DNA from: Caldithrix abyssi
GTDB lineage: Bacteria > Calditrichota > Calditrichia > Calditrichales > Calditrichaceae
Length of the DNA: 41,351 bases
Assembly (NCBI GenBank): GCA_011369465.1
Contig: DRQG01000117.1
Location: 1-41,351, forward strand
Direction of reading: 5' to 3'
Part shown: piece by piece, positions 23,511 to 32,759 of the stretch
How the letters are laid out: each line of letters opens with the position of its first letter
Numbering within the stretch: position 1 is the stretch's first letter
Translations under genes and position numbers: made by a program
Notes under the pieces: generated by a model
The model's input: the letters and a program-made list of their open reading frames with translations, nothing else
Told to the model about the DNA's origin: nothing
Databases searched by the model: none

Positions 23511-24062
23511 ATGCAGGATATTATACGTTTTCATGTTCCTTGTAAACTGGAATACACCAAAATGGTGGAAGATGTGGCCGAACTGGTGGGCAAGCATTTG
23601 GCCAGCGACGGTAAAGATTCGTTTGGAGGTAAACTTCGTACCGTTATGAACGAAGTATTCATCAATATCGTGGAACATTCCAACACGGCCGCCCAAAACG
23701 AAATCGTACGCTTCCAGTTCGAACTGGGTTACAAGTATTTTACGATTTCCATCTACGATTATGGCCCGGGATTTAAAGCCGACAAGTTTTATCCTCCCTA
23801 TCCCAAAGAAATCGTTGGCAAACGATTTAAGCTGCGTGAGGTTATTGACGGAATCGTTTACTTTATTGTTGTTGACCCTTTCAGCATATCTTTTCAGTTT
23901 GAAGAAAAGGAAGAGGCCGATCTGGATCAGTTGGTGGAAATGACCGAGATCAAAGATCATGGGATGGGCGTTTCCATTATTACCAAGATCATGGATACGG
24001 TGAGCTACTCTTACATAGGGCAGGGTAAATACGATTGGAAGCTGATCAAGAAAATTGGCTGA
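23511..24062 (+). CDS. RsbW-like ATP-binding protein
   Basis: A 183-residue protein with a GHKL ATPase fold of the anti-sigma-factor kinase type: N-box NEVFINIVEHSN (47-58), G1 IYDYGPGF (81-88) and G2 DHGMGVSIITKIMD (149-162). About 50 extra residues (about 92-142, including VDPFSISFQFEEKEEADLDQ) separate G1 from G2, where an RsbW lid is normally short. It begins two bases after the histidine kinase stop, so the two are translationally linked. It may phosphorylate or sequester an anti-anti-sigma or other regulator in a pathway fed by the kinase, but no STAS-domain or sigma gene is adjacent. Confidence 0.75.
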   Translation: MQDIIRFHVPCKLEYTKMVEDVAELVGKHLASDGKDSFGGKLRTVMNEVFINIVEHSNTAAQNEIVRFQFELGYKYFTISIYDYGPGFKADKFYPPYPKEIVGKRFKLREVIDGIVYFIVVDPFSISFQFEEKEEADLDQLVEMTEIKDHGMGVSIITKIMDTVSYSYIGQGKYDWKLIKKIG

Positions 24063-24207
24063 AGCATCCCGTACAATTCCTTTGATTGCCTGCCTCGTTC
24101 GCAAAAAAATCTGCGAAAAATGCGTAATTACCGCTTGCCATTCATTTATGCCACTCGTATATTTTTTTATTGGATTATTTTCGAAATTATCAAACAAAGG
24201 AGTGAAT

Positions 24208-25371
24208 ATGAGCGAATTAACACCGGGTATGCCTCTTACGCAGCTTTCCGAAGAAGAACAGTTTTTTTATCAAACCGTCCGTGATTTTGCCCAGGAAAAA
24301 ATCAAACCTCTCAGCACACAAATGGATAGAGATGCAAAATTCGATCCGGCCATACATAAACAATTTTTTGAAATGGGATTGATGGGTATCGACGTCCCCG
24401 AAAAATTTGGCGGTGCGGAGACATCCTTTTTTATGTCCATTTTGGCCATTGAAGCCCTGAGCTATGTGGACGCTTCTGCCGGTGTAATGGTGGATGTACA
24501 GAATACACTGGTGAACAATTGCTTCAAGAATTGGGGCACTCCGGAGCAGCACGCCAAATATTTTCCGCAACTAACTTCAAATAAAATCGGCGCCTATGCG
24601 CTTTCCGAGGCCGGATCCGGCAGTGACGCTTTTGCGCTTAAAACCCGCGCCGTGGATAAAGGCGATTACTGGGAACTTACAGGACAAAAAATGTGGATCA
24701 CCAATGCCGGTGAGGCCGAAATTTTCATCATCTTTGCCAATATCGATCCGGATAAAGGGTATAAAGGTATTACAGCCTTTATTGTTGAGCGCGATTTCGA
24801 AGGCTTTAGCGTGGGCAAAAAGGAAGATAAGCTGGGTATCCGCGCTTCATCCACCTGCGAACTGATCCTGGACGGCTGCAAAGTGCCTAAGGAAAATGTT
24901 TTGGGCGAAGTGGGCAAAGGCTACAAAGTGGCTATTGAAACACTGAACGAGGGACGCATCGGCATCGGCGCTCAAATGGTTGGTTTGGCGCAGGGTGCGC
25001 TGGACGCTGCGCTTAAGTACACCCAGGAACGGGAACAGTTTGGTAAAACGTTAGCCAGTTTTCAGGCTGTTCAATTTTCGCTGGCCCAGGCCGCTACAGA
25101 GCTGGAAGCCGCCCGTCTGTTGGTGTACAATGCAGCTCGGATGAAGGACGCCGGAATAAATTTCATAAAAGAAGCAGCTATGGCTAAACTGTACGCCTCC
25201 CAGTTGGCGCAAAAGATTGCCTCGGATATGCTCGACCTTTTTGGCGGTTACGGCTTTACCAAAGAATATCCGGCCGAAAAATTTTACCGCGACTCCAAAA
25301 TCGGCACTATTTACGAAGGTACCAGCAATATGCAATTGCAAACCATCGCCAAGCTGATACTTGCCAAATAG
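24208..25371 (+). CDS. acyl-CoA dehydrogenase
   Basis: A 387-residue flavoprotein of the short/medium-chain acyl-CoA dehydrogenase family, making the first alpha,beta-dehydrogenation in fatty-acid oxidation with electrons passing to ETF. Signatures: YALSEAGSGSDAFALKTRA (FAD/substrate loop), WITNAGEAE, DKLGIRASSTCELILDGCKV, ERIQFGK-like EREQFGKTLASFQAVQF, LDLFGGYGFTKEYPAEKFYR and the catalytic E370 in IYEGTSNMQL. ATG at 24208 follows AAAGGAGTGA; the frame runs back to 24055 but that overlaps the RsbW-like gene. The butyryl-CoA type is a fair guess. No ETF gene is present, and a terminator follows. Confidence 0.92.
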   Translation: MSELTPGMPLTQLSEEEQFFYQTVRDFAQEKIKPLSTQMDRDAKFDPAIHKQFFEMGLMGIDVPEKFGGAETSFFMSILAIEALSYVDASAGVMVDVQNTLVNNCFKNWGTPEQHAKYFPQLTSNKIGAYALSEAGSGSDAFALKTRAVDKGDYWELTGQKMWITNAGEAEIFIIFANIDPDKGYKGITAFIVERDFEGFSVGKKEDKLGIRASSTCELILDGCKVPKENVLGEVGKGYKVAIETLNEGRIGIGAQMVGLAQGALDAALKYTQEREQFGKTLASFQAVQFSLAQAATELEAARLLVYNAARMKDAGINFIKEAAMAKLYASQLAQKIASDMLDLFGGYGFTKEYPAEKFYRDSKIGTIYEGTSNMQLQTIAKLILAK

Positions 25372-25376
25372 TCTCT

Positions 25377-25409
25377 AAAAAACCCGGAATTTTTCCGGGT
25401 TTTATTTTA
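25377..25409 (+). terminator. rho-independent terminator of the acyl-CoA dehydrogenase gene
   Basis: AAAACCCGGAA-TTT-TTCCGGGTTTT followed by ATTTTATT, starting six bases after the stop. Confidence 0.9.
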
Positions 25410-25512
25410 TTATCCGGTATTGAAGGATAAATTTGGATATAGATTAATTCAATGTTACTCTACCTCTGATAAAATCTGAAACATGGCGTTTGAAACAAAC
25501 AAAAGAAACAAC

Positions 25513-26313
25513 ATGAGAAAGATTTTTTTGATAGCTACCGTTGTTTTTCTTTTTGGCCATTCCGGCCGCACACAAACCGTTATGCTGCATAATCTGCCCG
25601 GAAACTCGACTTCTTTTTCGGTGAAGTTCCAGCATCCTTTTTTTACGCGCACCGGCAGCCCGTTGTACTCGGGCATATACGAAGTCTTTGTAAATACACC
25701 CATTGGCGAAAAGTATGGTTTGGAAATGGCCGTTCCCTTTTCATACTCGTCCATGGAAGGGTTTTATGAGGATGGTGTGGGAAATGTTTATATTGGACTG
25801 CAAACCAGGAAGGCCTTTGCGGATAATGCGGGCAGCAGCGGTGCGTTCGGTCTGTTTTTGCCGACGGCATATAGTAAAACAGAGATTTTTGGCAGCCTGG
25901 CGAATTTTATAAATTACTATAAATACGTATCCGAAACGGTAACCATCTACGGAAACTATGCCTACCGTACATACACTCCAACCAATGTGATGGTAACCTT
26001 TGAAATAGGACCGGCGCTCACCATTCCCATCAGCGATGAGGGAAGAGACGCTAATTTGTTGTTGCACTATGGAGGCGGCTTAGGCTTTGAGCTGCAAAAA
26101 ATTACTCTGTTTACCGAGCTGACAGGGTTGATGATAATAAACGAATATTCTAGAGAACTCAGCGATCGATTTACGCATAGTTTTGGTTTTGGTATGCAGT
26201 ATAAAGGGCATAATTTTCGGCCTGCTATATTTTTCAATCTTTATCTAAAAGAAAATTTGAGCGATGTTGTCGATGGCGTTTTGAGCCTGAAAATAGAGGT
26301 CGGCAGGGATTGA
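25513..26313 (+). CDS. outer-membrane beta-barrel-like protein
   Basis: A 266-residue exported protein starting at M11 of the longer frame: MRKIFLIATVVFLFGHSGRT then Q, a signal peptide. The mature part is a run of amphipathic strands with aromatic ends, such as KYGLEMAVPFSYSS, VGNVYIGLQTRKAF, GAFGLFLPTAYSK, VMVTFEIGPALTIPI, LLLHYGGGLGFELQ, THSFGFGMQYKG and FRPAIFFNLYLKE. It has transporter-like barrel character but no recognised family, and it ends LSLKIEVGRD without a terminal aromatic. It follows the acyl-CoA dehydrogenase terminator and ends two bases from the convergent flippase gene. Confidence 0.6.
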   Translation: MRKIFLIATVVFLFGHSGRTQTVMLHNLPGNSTSFSVKFQHPFFTRTGSPLYSGIYEVFVNTPIGEKYGLEMAVPFSYSSMEGFYEDGVGNVYIGLQTRKAFADNAGSSGAFGLFLPTAYSKTEIFGSLANFINYYKYVSETVTIYGNYAYRTYTPTNVMVTFEIGPALTIPISDEGRDANLLLHYGGGLGFELQKITLFTELTGLMIINEYSRELSDRFTHSFGFGMQYKGHNFRPAIFFNLYLKENLSDVVDGVLSLKIEVGRD

Positions 26314-26315
26314 TA

Positions 26316-27560
26316 TTAAATCGTTTTGTGTTTAATCACCTTTTTATACAGGATAAAATACGCTGCCAAATCATAACCGTTCGCTGCCAGAACCGCCGCT
26401 GCCGCGCCGTTGATCCCCCACTGCGGAATGAAAATCAGACTAAGTAGAATTAAAACAGCCTGCACCTGGAAAGTGATATTGCGGATTTCCCGTCCCTTGC
26501 CCTGCGCTTTGAGAAATGAAGTGAACGGCATGGCCAGACCGGAAAGCCCGAAGGCGATGGCCAGAATGTACAAGGCCTCAATACCCGGCAGATAATCGGC
26601 GGAGAACACGTAAATGATAATCGGTTTGCCCAAAACCATTAAAGCGGACACGCCGGCTATCTGAAAAAACAGGTTGGTTTTAAGAATGGTACTGCCGATA
26701 TGCGGACTATTGGCAAAACTATGATAATGGCTGCGGGAAACGGCTGTGGCAAAATGAAGCAAGGGCACACTAAGTGTAAACGACAGCGTATAATAAGCCA
26801 GCTGCCGGGCATCCAGAAAATAAGCCAGAAAAAGTTTGTCGGCGTGCATAATTATCGTGCTGATCAAATTGGCAACATATAAATGCCTTCCGAAAGAGCG
26901 GGTTTCTTCCCGCAAAACCGCCAGGTTTTCCTTAATGTGTTTAAAGACCGGACGTAAGCGCAAGATGAAATAGAAGGAAACAAACCCAATGGAAACAAGG
27001 AACAAAAGAATGCTTGATTCCAAAGTATAGGAAAGAGTCAGGGCAAGCAGGCTCAAACCGAGTACATAGAACAATCGTGGCAGGAAGGTGTAAAAAGATA
27101 AACCCGATATATCGCCTTTGCCCCGCAGCAAGATAAGCAGCATGGTCTGCCAGATCATTGTAAAGGCAAGGGGGGCATAGGTGGATAAAAGGTTGCCGAT
27201 GGCCACTTCGAAAAACCGGTCTGAAAAATAAGACCATATAAAAACGAACAGACAATAAAGCAGGCCGCTGACCAACGAGAACAACAGTACTACACCACTC
27301 AGTTCACTGATTTTCTGCCGGGCTTTTTCTACGGCAATCCGGCGCGAGGCCGACTCGTATATCCCGAAGCTGAAAAAATGGTGGGAAAACGTAAGCGTGA
27401 TAATAAAAAAGTTAAGCCGGCCAAAATCATCCACATTCAGATAATGGGTGTTCAGCTTTGTCGCCACAAAACCCAGAGCCGTATTGATCAAGATGGCCGT
27501 GTACAGATAAGCCGTCTTTTGTATTCCTGTGGTTGCGTTCTCTGAACGATTCTTCAGCAT
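26316..27560 (-). CDS. polysaccharide flippase (Wzx/MATE-like)
   Basis: About 414 residues with 12-14 predicted membrane helices, for example TAYLYTAILINTALGFVATK, VLLFSLVSGLLYCLFVFIWS, IWQTMLLILLRG and VLILLSLIFIPQWGINGAAA. It has the polysaccharide-biosynthesis plan of lipid-linked oligosaccharide flippases that move glycan repeats across the inner membrane. A TTG at 27584 overlaps the upstream glycosyltransferase stop by four bases and gives eight more residues; ATG at 27560, with ACAGGA upstream, is chosen. Fourth gene of the surface-glycan operon. Confidence 0.85.
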   Translation of the reverse strand: MLKNRSENATTGIQKTAYLYTAILINTALGFVATKLNTHYLNVDDFGRLNFFIITLTFSHHFFSFGIYESASRRIAVEKARQKISELSGVVLLFSLVSGLLYCLFVFIWSYFSDRFFEVAIGNLLSTYAPLAFTMIWQTMLLILLRGKGDISGLSFYTFLPRLFYVLGLSLLALTLSYTLESSILLFLVSIGFVSFYFILRLRPVFKHIKENLAVLREETRSFGRHLYVANLISTIIMHADKLFLAYFLDARQLAYYTLSFTLSVPLLHFATAVSRSHYHSFANSPHIGSTILKTNLFFQIAGVSALMVLGKPIIIYVFSADYLPGIEALYILAIAFGLSGLAMPFTSFLKAQGKGREIRNITFQVQAVLILLSLIFIPQWGINGAAAAVLAANGYDLAAYFILYKKVIKHKTI

Positions 27561-27580
27561 AGATAAAACGAATCCTGTTC

Positions 27581-28714
27581 TCAAGTAAACAAGTGATCAA
27601 AAGCCCGCCGTATCAAAACTTCCTCATTTTCCCAGCATAATTCTTTTGCCGCTGCGATACAATTTTTCCGCCAGCGCTGCAAAATATCCCTGTTGCCGGC
27701 AAGTTCATCCAGCAAATCTGCTATTGCCGCCGGGTTCTGCGGATCAACGGTAATCCCGACCTCGTAGCGGGTAATATAGTTTTGCATTGTCAGGATATTG
27801 CTGGCCAGTACGGGCAAACCGGCCATCAGATAATCAAAAAATTTATTGGGGAGTGCGTAACGGTGGTTATCGCTGACGGGCAGCAGCATTACGATTCCCA
27901 AATCGTTTTCGGGCAGCAGGGCAAACAACCGATCCATGAGTTGCATTTCCATAAAACGCACCCGCTCGGTAAGAGCGGATTCAGCACAAATTTGCTGCAA
28001 TGTATTTTTCAGTACACCGTCGCCTATCAGGGTAAGACGGATGTTCTTGTTTGTACAGCGTGACAAAGCCTGTAACAGGTTTTCCAGCCCGCGCTCGGGC
28101 ATAAAATAACCGTGATAAACCAGACGGAATTCTGTATCCGACCGTTCGGCAGCTTTGACAGGTTGTCGGAATGGGGGTACGTTACGAATCAGCTGCCAGT
28201 TGGTAAAAAACGGATAACGCCGGTGTAATTGTTCCAGAATAGGTTCGGATACGGTTAAAGCCAGAGCGCTTTTTTTAAGCCCGAGTTTTTCCAGCCACAG
28301 CCATAAAGAACGCCGGAGTGGACGGTTTTGCAGAGAGGGCAGTCCGGCAAAGTACTCGTGGGCATCATAGATCAGCCGGAATTTTTTAAATAATTTTGCG
28401 AACAGCACCGCCGGCATCGGCCAGACACCGCGTACAAACAAGACATCATAGGAACGGAAAACGAGCAGAAAAACAAGCAGTTTGTTGAAGCCGATAAACA
28501 TGAGCGGGCCGGAACGGGCCAATAAAGGCAGCCGGGTAATCCGAACTTTTACAGGCAAAGTTACTGTTAATGCGGATTCACTGCGAGCGGCAATCACTTC
28601 AACGTACCAACCGGATTTCAGCGCAGCGTTAATCTGATTTTGAAGCCGGCGGTTGTGCTCAATAGGATTGATCGTCACGAAAAGCGCACGAATCTTTTTT
28701 GTTGTCTTTCTCAT
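27581..28714 (-). CDS. glycosyltransferase family 4 protein
   Basis: A 377-residue GT-B glycosyltransferase. The N-domain opens RALFVTINPIEHNRRLQNQI. The mid region has LIYDAHEYFAGLP and ALTVSEPILEQLHRRYP. The donor-binding C-domain has RLVYHGYFMPERGLENLLQA (FMPERG corresponds to the E-x7-E area), LIGDGVLKN and LPNKFFDYLMAGLPVLASNI. It should add a sugar from a nucleotide-activated donor to a lipid-linked glycan. It overlaps the upstream deacetylase-like gene by four bases (ATGA) and the flippase frame closely, so the genes are translationally coupled. Confidence 0.88.
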   Translation of the reverse strand: MRKTTKKIRALFVTINPIEHNRRLQNQINAALKSGWYVEVIAARSESALTVTLPVKVRITRLPLLARSGPLMFIGFNKLLVFLLVFRSYDVLFVRGVWPMPAVLFAKLFKKFRLIYDAHEYFAGLPSLQNRPLRRSLWLWLEKLGLKKSALALTVSEPILEQLHRRYPFFTNWQLIRNVPPFRQPVKAAERSDTEFRLVYHGYFMPERGLENLLQALSRCTNKNIRLTLIGDGVLKNTLQQICAESALTERVRFMEMQLMDRLFALLPENDLGIVMLLPVSDNHRYALPNKFFDYLMAGLPVLASNILTMQNYITRYEVGITVDPQNPAAIADLLDELAGNRDILQRWRKNCIAAAKELCWENEEVLIRRAFDHLFT

Positions 28715-30306
28715 TTGTGGGGCGTCCGCTCAGATTTTGATAAAGCTATTTCCAATCGTAATTCTTCACTATTAAAAATGATTTCCTGCATATTGTTCTC
28801 TGTCGGTTGCCAGGGGATTCTGTTTCCGTTTTGATCGGTTGCACGTAATACTTTACCGGAAATGCGTACGCCGCCCGGCATAGCTTTGCGGGGATGTTCG
28901 ATCACCAGGGTTATGGTGTTCGCTTTTTCATCCACAGAAACGAGGCGCAGAGCCCGGCGGGTTTCTTTCCATTGCAATTGCTGCCACAGAGGAGCAATGA
29001 ACGGTTTGTATTGTTCAGCCAGCATGGTGATTTCGTTCCATACACGGCTCCAGTAGGGATGGCTGTACATATTACTGGGATGCCATAATACGGTTAATAC
29101 GGTGCCGTATCTTTGAGCGGTTTCGAAAAATGATCGGATAGCGCCCCACGCAACATCGGTATCGGTTCCTCCGCCCGGCAGAGAGGATTCGAAAAAGGCG
29201 GTGGGAAATTCGGTGCAGTTCAGAGTTCTGTTCTCCCGCCAGTCAAAACAGGTAAACGGTCCGCCCGTTCCGGCGCGATAACCGGCCCGGCGGCGATAGG
29301 CCAGAGAGCAATCATAGCTGAGTCCGGAATTTTCTGCTGCCCGCCATAAATCGGGATAAAGGCCGCGCAGATAGTGCTGGCGCATGCCATGCAGCGGTTT
29401 TCCGACGACCTCTTCCAGCCGCTTTTTTTCCTGAAGAAAACGCCGGGGATGCTCAAAAGTAAACCGGCTGGGATGCAATCCGACTTCGTGACCTTCCGCT
29501 TCCAGCCGACGGATCAAGCTGCGAAAGCGGTTTGATTTAATGTTGTAGCGGTAGTGTCTGCCTTCCCAGGGTCTGGCAATAAAATTAAAGGTGGCCCGCC
29601 AGCCTTTGTCGTTATAGAACGGTAAAAGCCGATCGAAGGCCCAAACCGCGGCTTCCGCTTCCTGTAAGATGCGCTTTTTTGAATGGGAAAACCATCCCTG
29701 CAGAATTCGTTTTACGGGATTTGCAGCCCGGGTAATGTCCACGTCGTGGGTAAACGAGAACCCCATTTTTCGGCCTTCCGGAAAGGCGCTTTTGCGCAGA
29801 TAGATAAAGCCCTGCTCGCGGAAGATGCGCTCGATTTTTTCCGTAAACCAGGCGCAGATGATATCCACAACCGGGCGTTTAAACCGGCCGTACCGATAAA
29901 GCGGGTGATTTGTGTGGTTTTTATCGGCGTCATCGGGATGGCCGTAGTCTCTTTCATAGAGCAGGGATAAAAAGAAGAATACCGTGGCGACAACGTCGAA
30001 GGGAATAATACCGCGGTAGGCTTTCGAAAGCCCCACAACGGGAAGCGCTTCGCCGTTTATGCTAAATTCGTCCCAGGTAATTTCCTGATCGGGTAACAGC
30101 AATGGGTCAATGGCGGCAGGTAATTGGATGGCTGGAAATTTATGTGTATCGGTTTCATTGCCGTAAAGTAAAACCAGCCCCGGCCCATCGATCCCGGAAA
30201 TATTTGGCTTCCACTGGTAAAAGAAACCGCTGCGTTCCAGCAGATAATCGATGGTGTAGCGCACGGCAGGGGTTGTGTGTTCGTTTTCTATACAAAAAAT
30301 TTGCAT
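28711..30306 (-). CDS. polysaccharide deacetylase-like protein with N-terminal DUF7033-type region
   Basis: A 531-residue protein without signal peptide. Residues 1-170 resemble the DUF7033 region found before NodB-type domains in Bacteroidota. The NodB-like barrel follows: FSFTHDVDITRA (184-193) with D188 and D190, RATFNFIARPW, GHEVGLHPSRFTFE (272-285) with H273 and H278, MRQHYLR (308-314), and VLWHPSNMY near residue 420. NodB enzymes use a TxDD and HxxxH metal site; here THDVD and HEVGLH fit, but activity is not proven. A C-terminal beta extension follows. The gene overlaps the GT4 gene by four bases. Likely glycan N-deacetylation or modification in the cytosol or at the membrane. Confidence 0.8.
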   Translation of the reverse strand: MQIFCIENEHTTPAVRYTIDYLLERSGFFYQWKPNISGIDGPGLVLLYGNETDTHKFPAIQLPAAIDPLLLPDQEITWDEFSINGEALPVVGLSKAYRGIIPFDVVATVFFFLSLLYERDYGHPDDADKNHTNHPLYRYGRFKRPVVDIICAWFTEKIERIFREQGFIYLRKSAFPEGRKMGFSFTHDVDITRAANPVKRILQGWFSHSKKRILQEAEAAVWAFDRLLPFYNDKGWRATFNFIARPWEGRHYRYNIKSNRFRSLIRRLEAEGHEVGLHPSRFTFEHPRRFLQEKKRLEEVVGKPLHGMRQHYLRGLYPDLWRAAENSGLSYDCSLAYRRRAGYRAGTGGPFTCFDWRENRTLNCTEFPTAFFESSLPGGGTDTDVAWGAIRSFFETAQRYGTVLTVLWHPSNMYSHPYWSRVWNEITMLAEQYKPFIAPLWQQLQWKETRRALRLVSVDEKANTITLVIEHPRKAMPGGVRISGKVLRATDQNGNRIPWQPTENNMQEIIFNSEELRLEIALSKSERTPHK

Positions 30307-30314
30307 CGCCGGAT

Positions 30315-31331
30315 TTAAACCTGTTTTTTGCGATTGTGCCGCAGGGCTTCGTTGATTTGTACGATTTTTCTGACAAAACCGCTACGGTAACGGGAAAGAC
30401 CGTAGTAGGGAATAAGGCTGCCCCCAAAACCGCGTTTAAACTGTTCCAGAGCGGGCGTATTGGCGCCGATAAAATCGAATTCTTTATGCCGAAGACGCTC
30501 GTCGCCGAAAACGCTGTGGAGCAGAAAGGCCATCGGTTGTACATGCTTGTAAGCCCGTTTGATTCCGGACAGGGTGTAATAAACCGTGTTCCTGTCTTCT
30601 GTAAGCAGGACGCCGCCGATCCGTTCACCGCCGGCCGTACGCACATAGAACAATCGTCCTGTTTCTTCCCGTAAAACGGCTTCTGTCAAACGCAGCACAT
30701 CCTTTTTGGGAAGCGGCGGATTGAAACCGTGCGCCCGGTAACTCTGTTCCACAAAATCAGCTATAGGTTCGCACTCGCCGGATGTTTCGACGGAAAGACC
30801 TTCTTTTTCCGCCGTACGAATCTGGCGCTTTAAGGTATTGTTATAACGCGTTTCCGCGTTACCGTCCAACGGCAAACGATACGTGTAGAAGGGAAAAGCT
30901 TCAAACCCGGACCATAAATAGGGGCGGATATCGCTTAATTGGGGATGCGTTGTAATTCGGATAAAATCGAATCGCTGTAACAGATGTCGGGCCAACAACT
31001 CGTGGCATTGTAAATTGAAGGCGATGCGCGTGGAATTTTTTTCGGCGCTTTCCTGCTTTAACACCGGGCCTGTGTATGGGGTAAAAGGAACGGGCGTAAG
31101 CGCATGTAAACCAAAGCGTTTGTGCGGCCAGTACAACAGACCGCCCTGCACCACTTCGTTTTTTTCTATCAGCAGGATTTTATAGGGCCGACCCGTAAGC
31201 GTCTGAATGATGCGCGCCCATTTAAGGCCGAAAAACAAGGGCAGATTGTTTTCTTCGATAAATTCCTTCCATAAGGCCTCTTCGCCGGGTTGTAATTGAC
31301 GGAGAGTGTATTTGGATGATTGATCGTGCAT
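30315..31331 (-). CDS. FemAB-like GNAT acyltransferase
   Basis: A 338-residue protein with two GNAT-like halves of the FemAB/BioF2 type. Features: FFGLKWARIIQTLTGRPYKI near the start, TPVPFTPYTGP, RYNNTLKRQIRTAEKEGLSV (the usual N..KR.IR.A.K.G motif), VEQSYRAHGF, RIGGVLLTEDRNTVYYTLSG, and EFDFIGANTPALEQFKRGFG (the substrate-loop pattern). ATG at 31331 with AAGGG upstream is preferred to GTG at 31352. FemAB relatives transfer aminoacyl or acyl groups; in exopolysaccharide loci they may modify a sugar. First gene of the operon, with eight bases to the deacetylase-like gene. Confidence 0.78.
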   Translation of the reverse strand: MHDQSSKYTLRQLQPGEEALWKEFIEENNLPLFFGLKWARIIQTLTGRPYKILLIEKNEVVQGGLLYWPHKRFGLHALTPVPFTPYTGPVLKQESAEKNSTRIAFNLQCHELLARHLLQRFDFIRITTHPQLSDIRPYLWSGFEAFPFYTYRLPLDGNAETRYNNTLKRQIRTAEKEGLSVETSGECEPIADFVEQSYRAHGFNPPLPKKDVLRLTEAVLREETGRLFYVRTAGGERIGGVLLTEDRNTVYYTLSGIKRAYKHVQPMAFLLHSVFGDERLRHKEFDFIGANTPALEQFKRGFGGSLIPYYGLSRYRSGFVRKIVQINEALRHNRKKQV

Positions 31332-31365
31332 GCAAGGCCCTTGTTCGCGCACAAAAAGTTTGACG

Positions 31366-32730
31366 TTAGAGGATGAAACGGCTCAGGTCTTCGTCTTCCA
31401 CTACCTGATGCAGCGATTTGCCGACGGTCTCACCGTCAATTACGATTTTATCCACCTTCTTTTCCGGCAGATCAAATAAAATGTCTTCCAGCAGCGTGGA
31501 CATAATCGTATGCAGCCGCCGGGCGCCGATATTTTCCGAGCGTGTGTTTACCAGCGTGGCGATGCGTGCAATTTCGCTGATGGCCTCGTCTGTAAACTCG
31601 ATGGTTACGTTTTCCGTTTTCAACAGAGCATGGTATTGTTTGATCAGAGCGTTTTTCGGTTCGGTCAGGATACGGATAAAATCGTTTTCGCTAAGGCTGC
31701 TCAATTCCACGCGAATAGGGAAGCGGCCCTGCAGTTCCGGTATGAGGTCGGACGGTTTGCTGACGTGAAAGGCGCCCGAAGCAATGAACAAAATATGGTC
31801 GGTTTTAACCATGCCGTATTTGGTAACCACCGAGGTTCCTTCCACTACCGGCAGCAAATCGCGCTGCACCCCCTCGCGCGATACATCCGGCCCGTGTTTG
31901 GCGGATGAAGGGCCGGCTATTTTATCAATTTCATCCAGAAAAACGATGCCGGAATTTTCCGCCCGCTGGATGGCGATACGAATGACCTCATCCATATCGA
32001 TCAGTTTTTGAGCCTCCTGCTGGGTGATGATTTTTAGAGCCTCCGCCACGGTGGTTTTGCGTTTTTTGACCTTTTTAGGCATAATGCCGCTAAACAGTTC
32101 CTGTATGTTCAATCCCATTTCCTCAATACCCATCGGGGAAAAAATCTGCATCATCGGTGTGCTGTCGCTGGGTACGTCTATTTCCACCATGCGGTTGTTG
32201 AGAGAACCATCCAATAGCTGGCTGCGCAGTTTTTCCCGTGTGCGCTGGTGGCGCAGTTCCAGTTCGTCGTCTTCTTTCATTTCCCCTACGGGTTTCGGCC
32301 GGGATGAAATGGGCGGCAAAAGCATATCGAGCACCCGTTCAATGGCATGATCGCGGGCTTTGTCTTCCACTTCGCGGGTTTTCTCTTCTTTTACCATGCG
32401 CACGCTGATTTCCACCAGGTCGCGGATGATGGATTCCACATCACGGCCCACATAGCCCACTTCGGTAAATTTGGAAGCTTCCACTTTAACAAAAGGCGCC
32501 TGGGCCAGTTTGGCCAGACGGCGGGAAATTTCGGTTTTGCCGACACCAGTAGGCCCGATTAAAATAATATTGTTGGGCATAATCTCTTCGCGTAGGTCGT
32601 CGGTTACATGCTGACGTCTCCAGCGATTGCGCAAAGCTATGGCTACCATCTTTTTAGCCCGTTCCTGGCCGATAATATATTTGTCCAGTTCTTTTACGAT
32701 CTGTTTCGGTGTTAGCTCATCTATTTTCAT
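31366..32730 (-). CDS. hslU: HslU, ATPase of the HslUV protease
   Basis: A 454-residue AAA+ unfoldase that feeds substrates to HslV. Walker [10 protein letters not shown] (59-67), pore motif [20 protein letters not shown] (about 80-99, with GYVG), an I domain (about 110-240) rich in charged residues, Walker [14 protein letters not shown] (about 258-270), and sensor/arginine finger elements [17 protein letters not shown]. The C-terminus DEDLSRFIL is the HslV-docking tail. The start is ATG 32730 after TCCGGAGC. It is separated from hslV by 336 bp containing word cluster D, whereas the pair is normally adjacent. Confidence 0.95.
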   Translation of the reverse strand: MKIDELTPKQIVKELDKYIIGQERAKKMVAIALRNRWRRQHVTDDLREEIMPNNIILIGPTGVGKTEISRRLAKLAQAPFVKVEASKFTEVGYVGRDVESIIRDLVEISVRMVKEEKTREVEDKARDHAIERVLDMLLPPISSRPKPVGEMKEDDELELRHQRTREKLRSQLLDGSLNNRMVEIDVPSDSTPMMQIFSPMGIEEMGLNIQELFSGIMPKKVKKRKTTVAEALKIITQQEAQKLIDMDEVIRIAIQRAENSGIVFLDEIDKIAGPSSAKHGPDVSREGVQRDLLPVVEGTSVVTKYGMVKTDHILFIASGAFHVSKPSDLIPELQGRFPIRVELSSLSENDFIRILTEPKNALIKQYHALLKTENVTIEFTDEAISEIARIATLVNTRSENIGARRLHTIMSTLLEDILFDLPEKKVDKIVIDGETVGKSLHQVVEDEDLSRFIL

Positions 32731-32759
32731 TGCTTTTGCTCCGGAAGGATTTTATTTGT

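Noticed and set aside
29683-30674. Long plus-strand frames opposite the deacetylase-like and FemAB-like genes
   Set aside because: These are antisense shadows of high-coding-density genes; no family motif or ribosome binding site.
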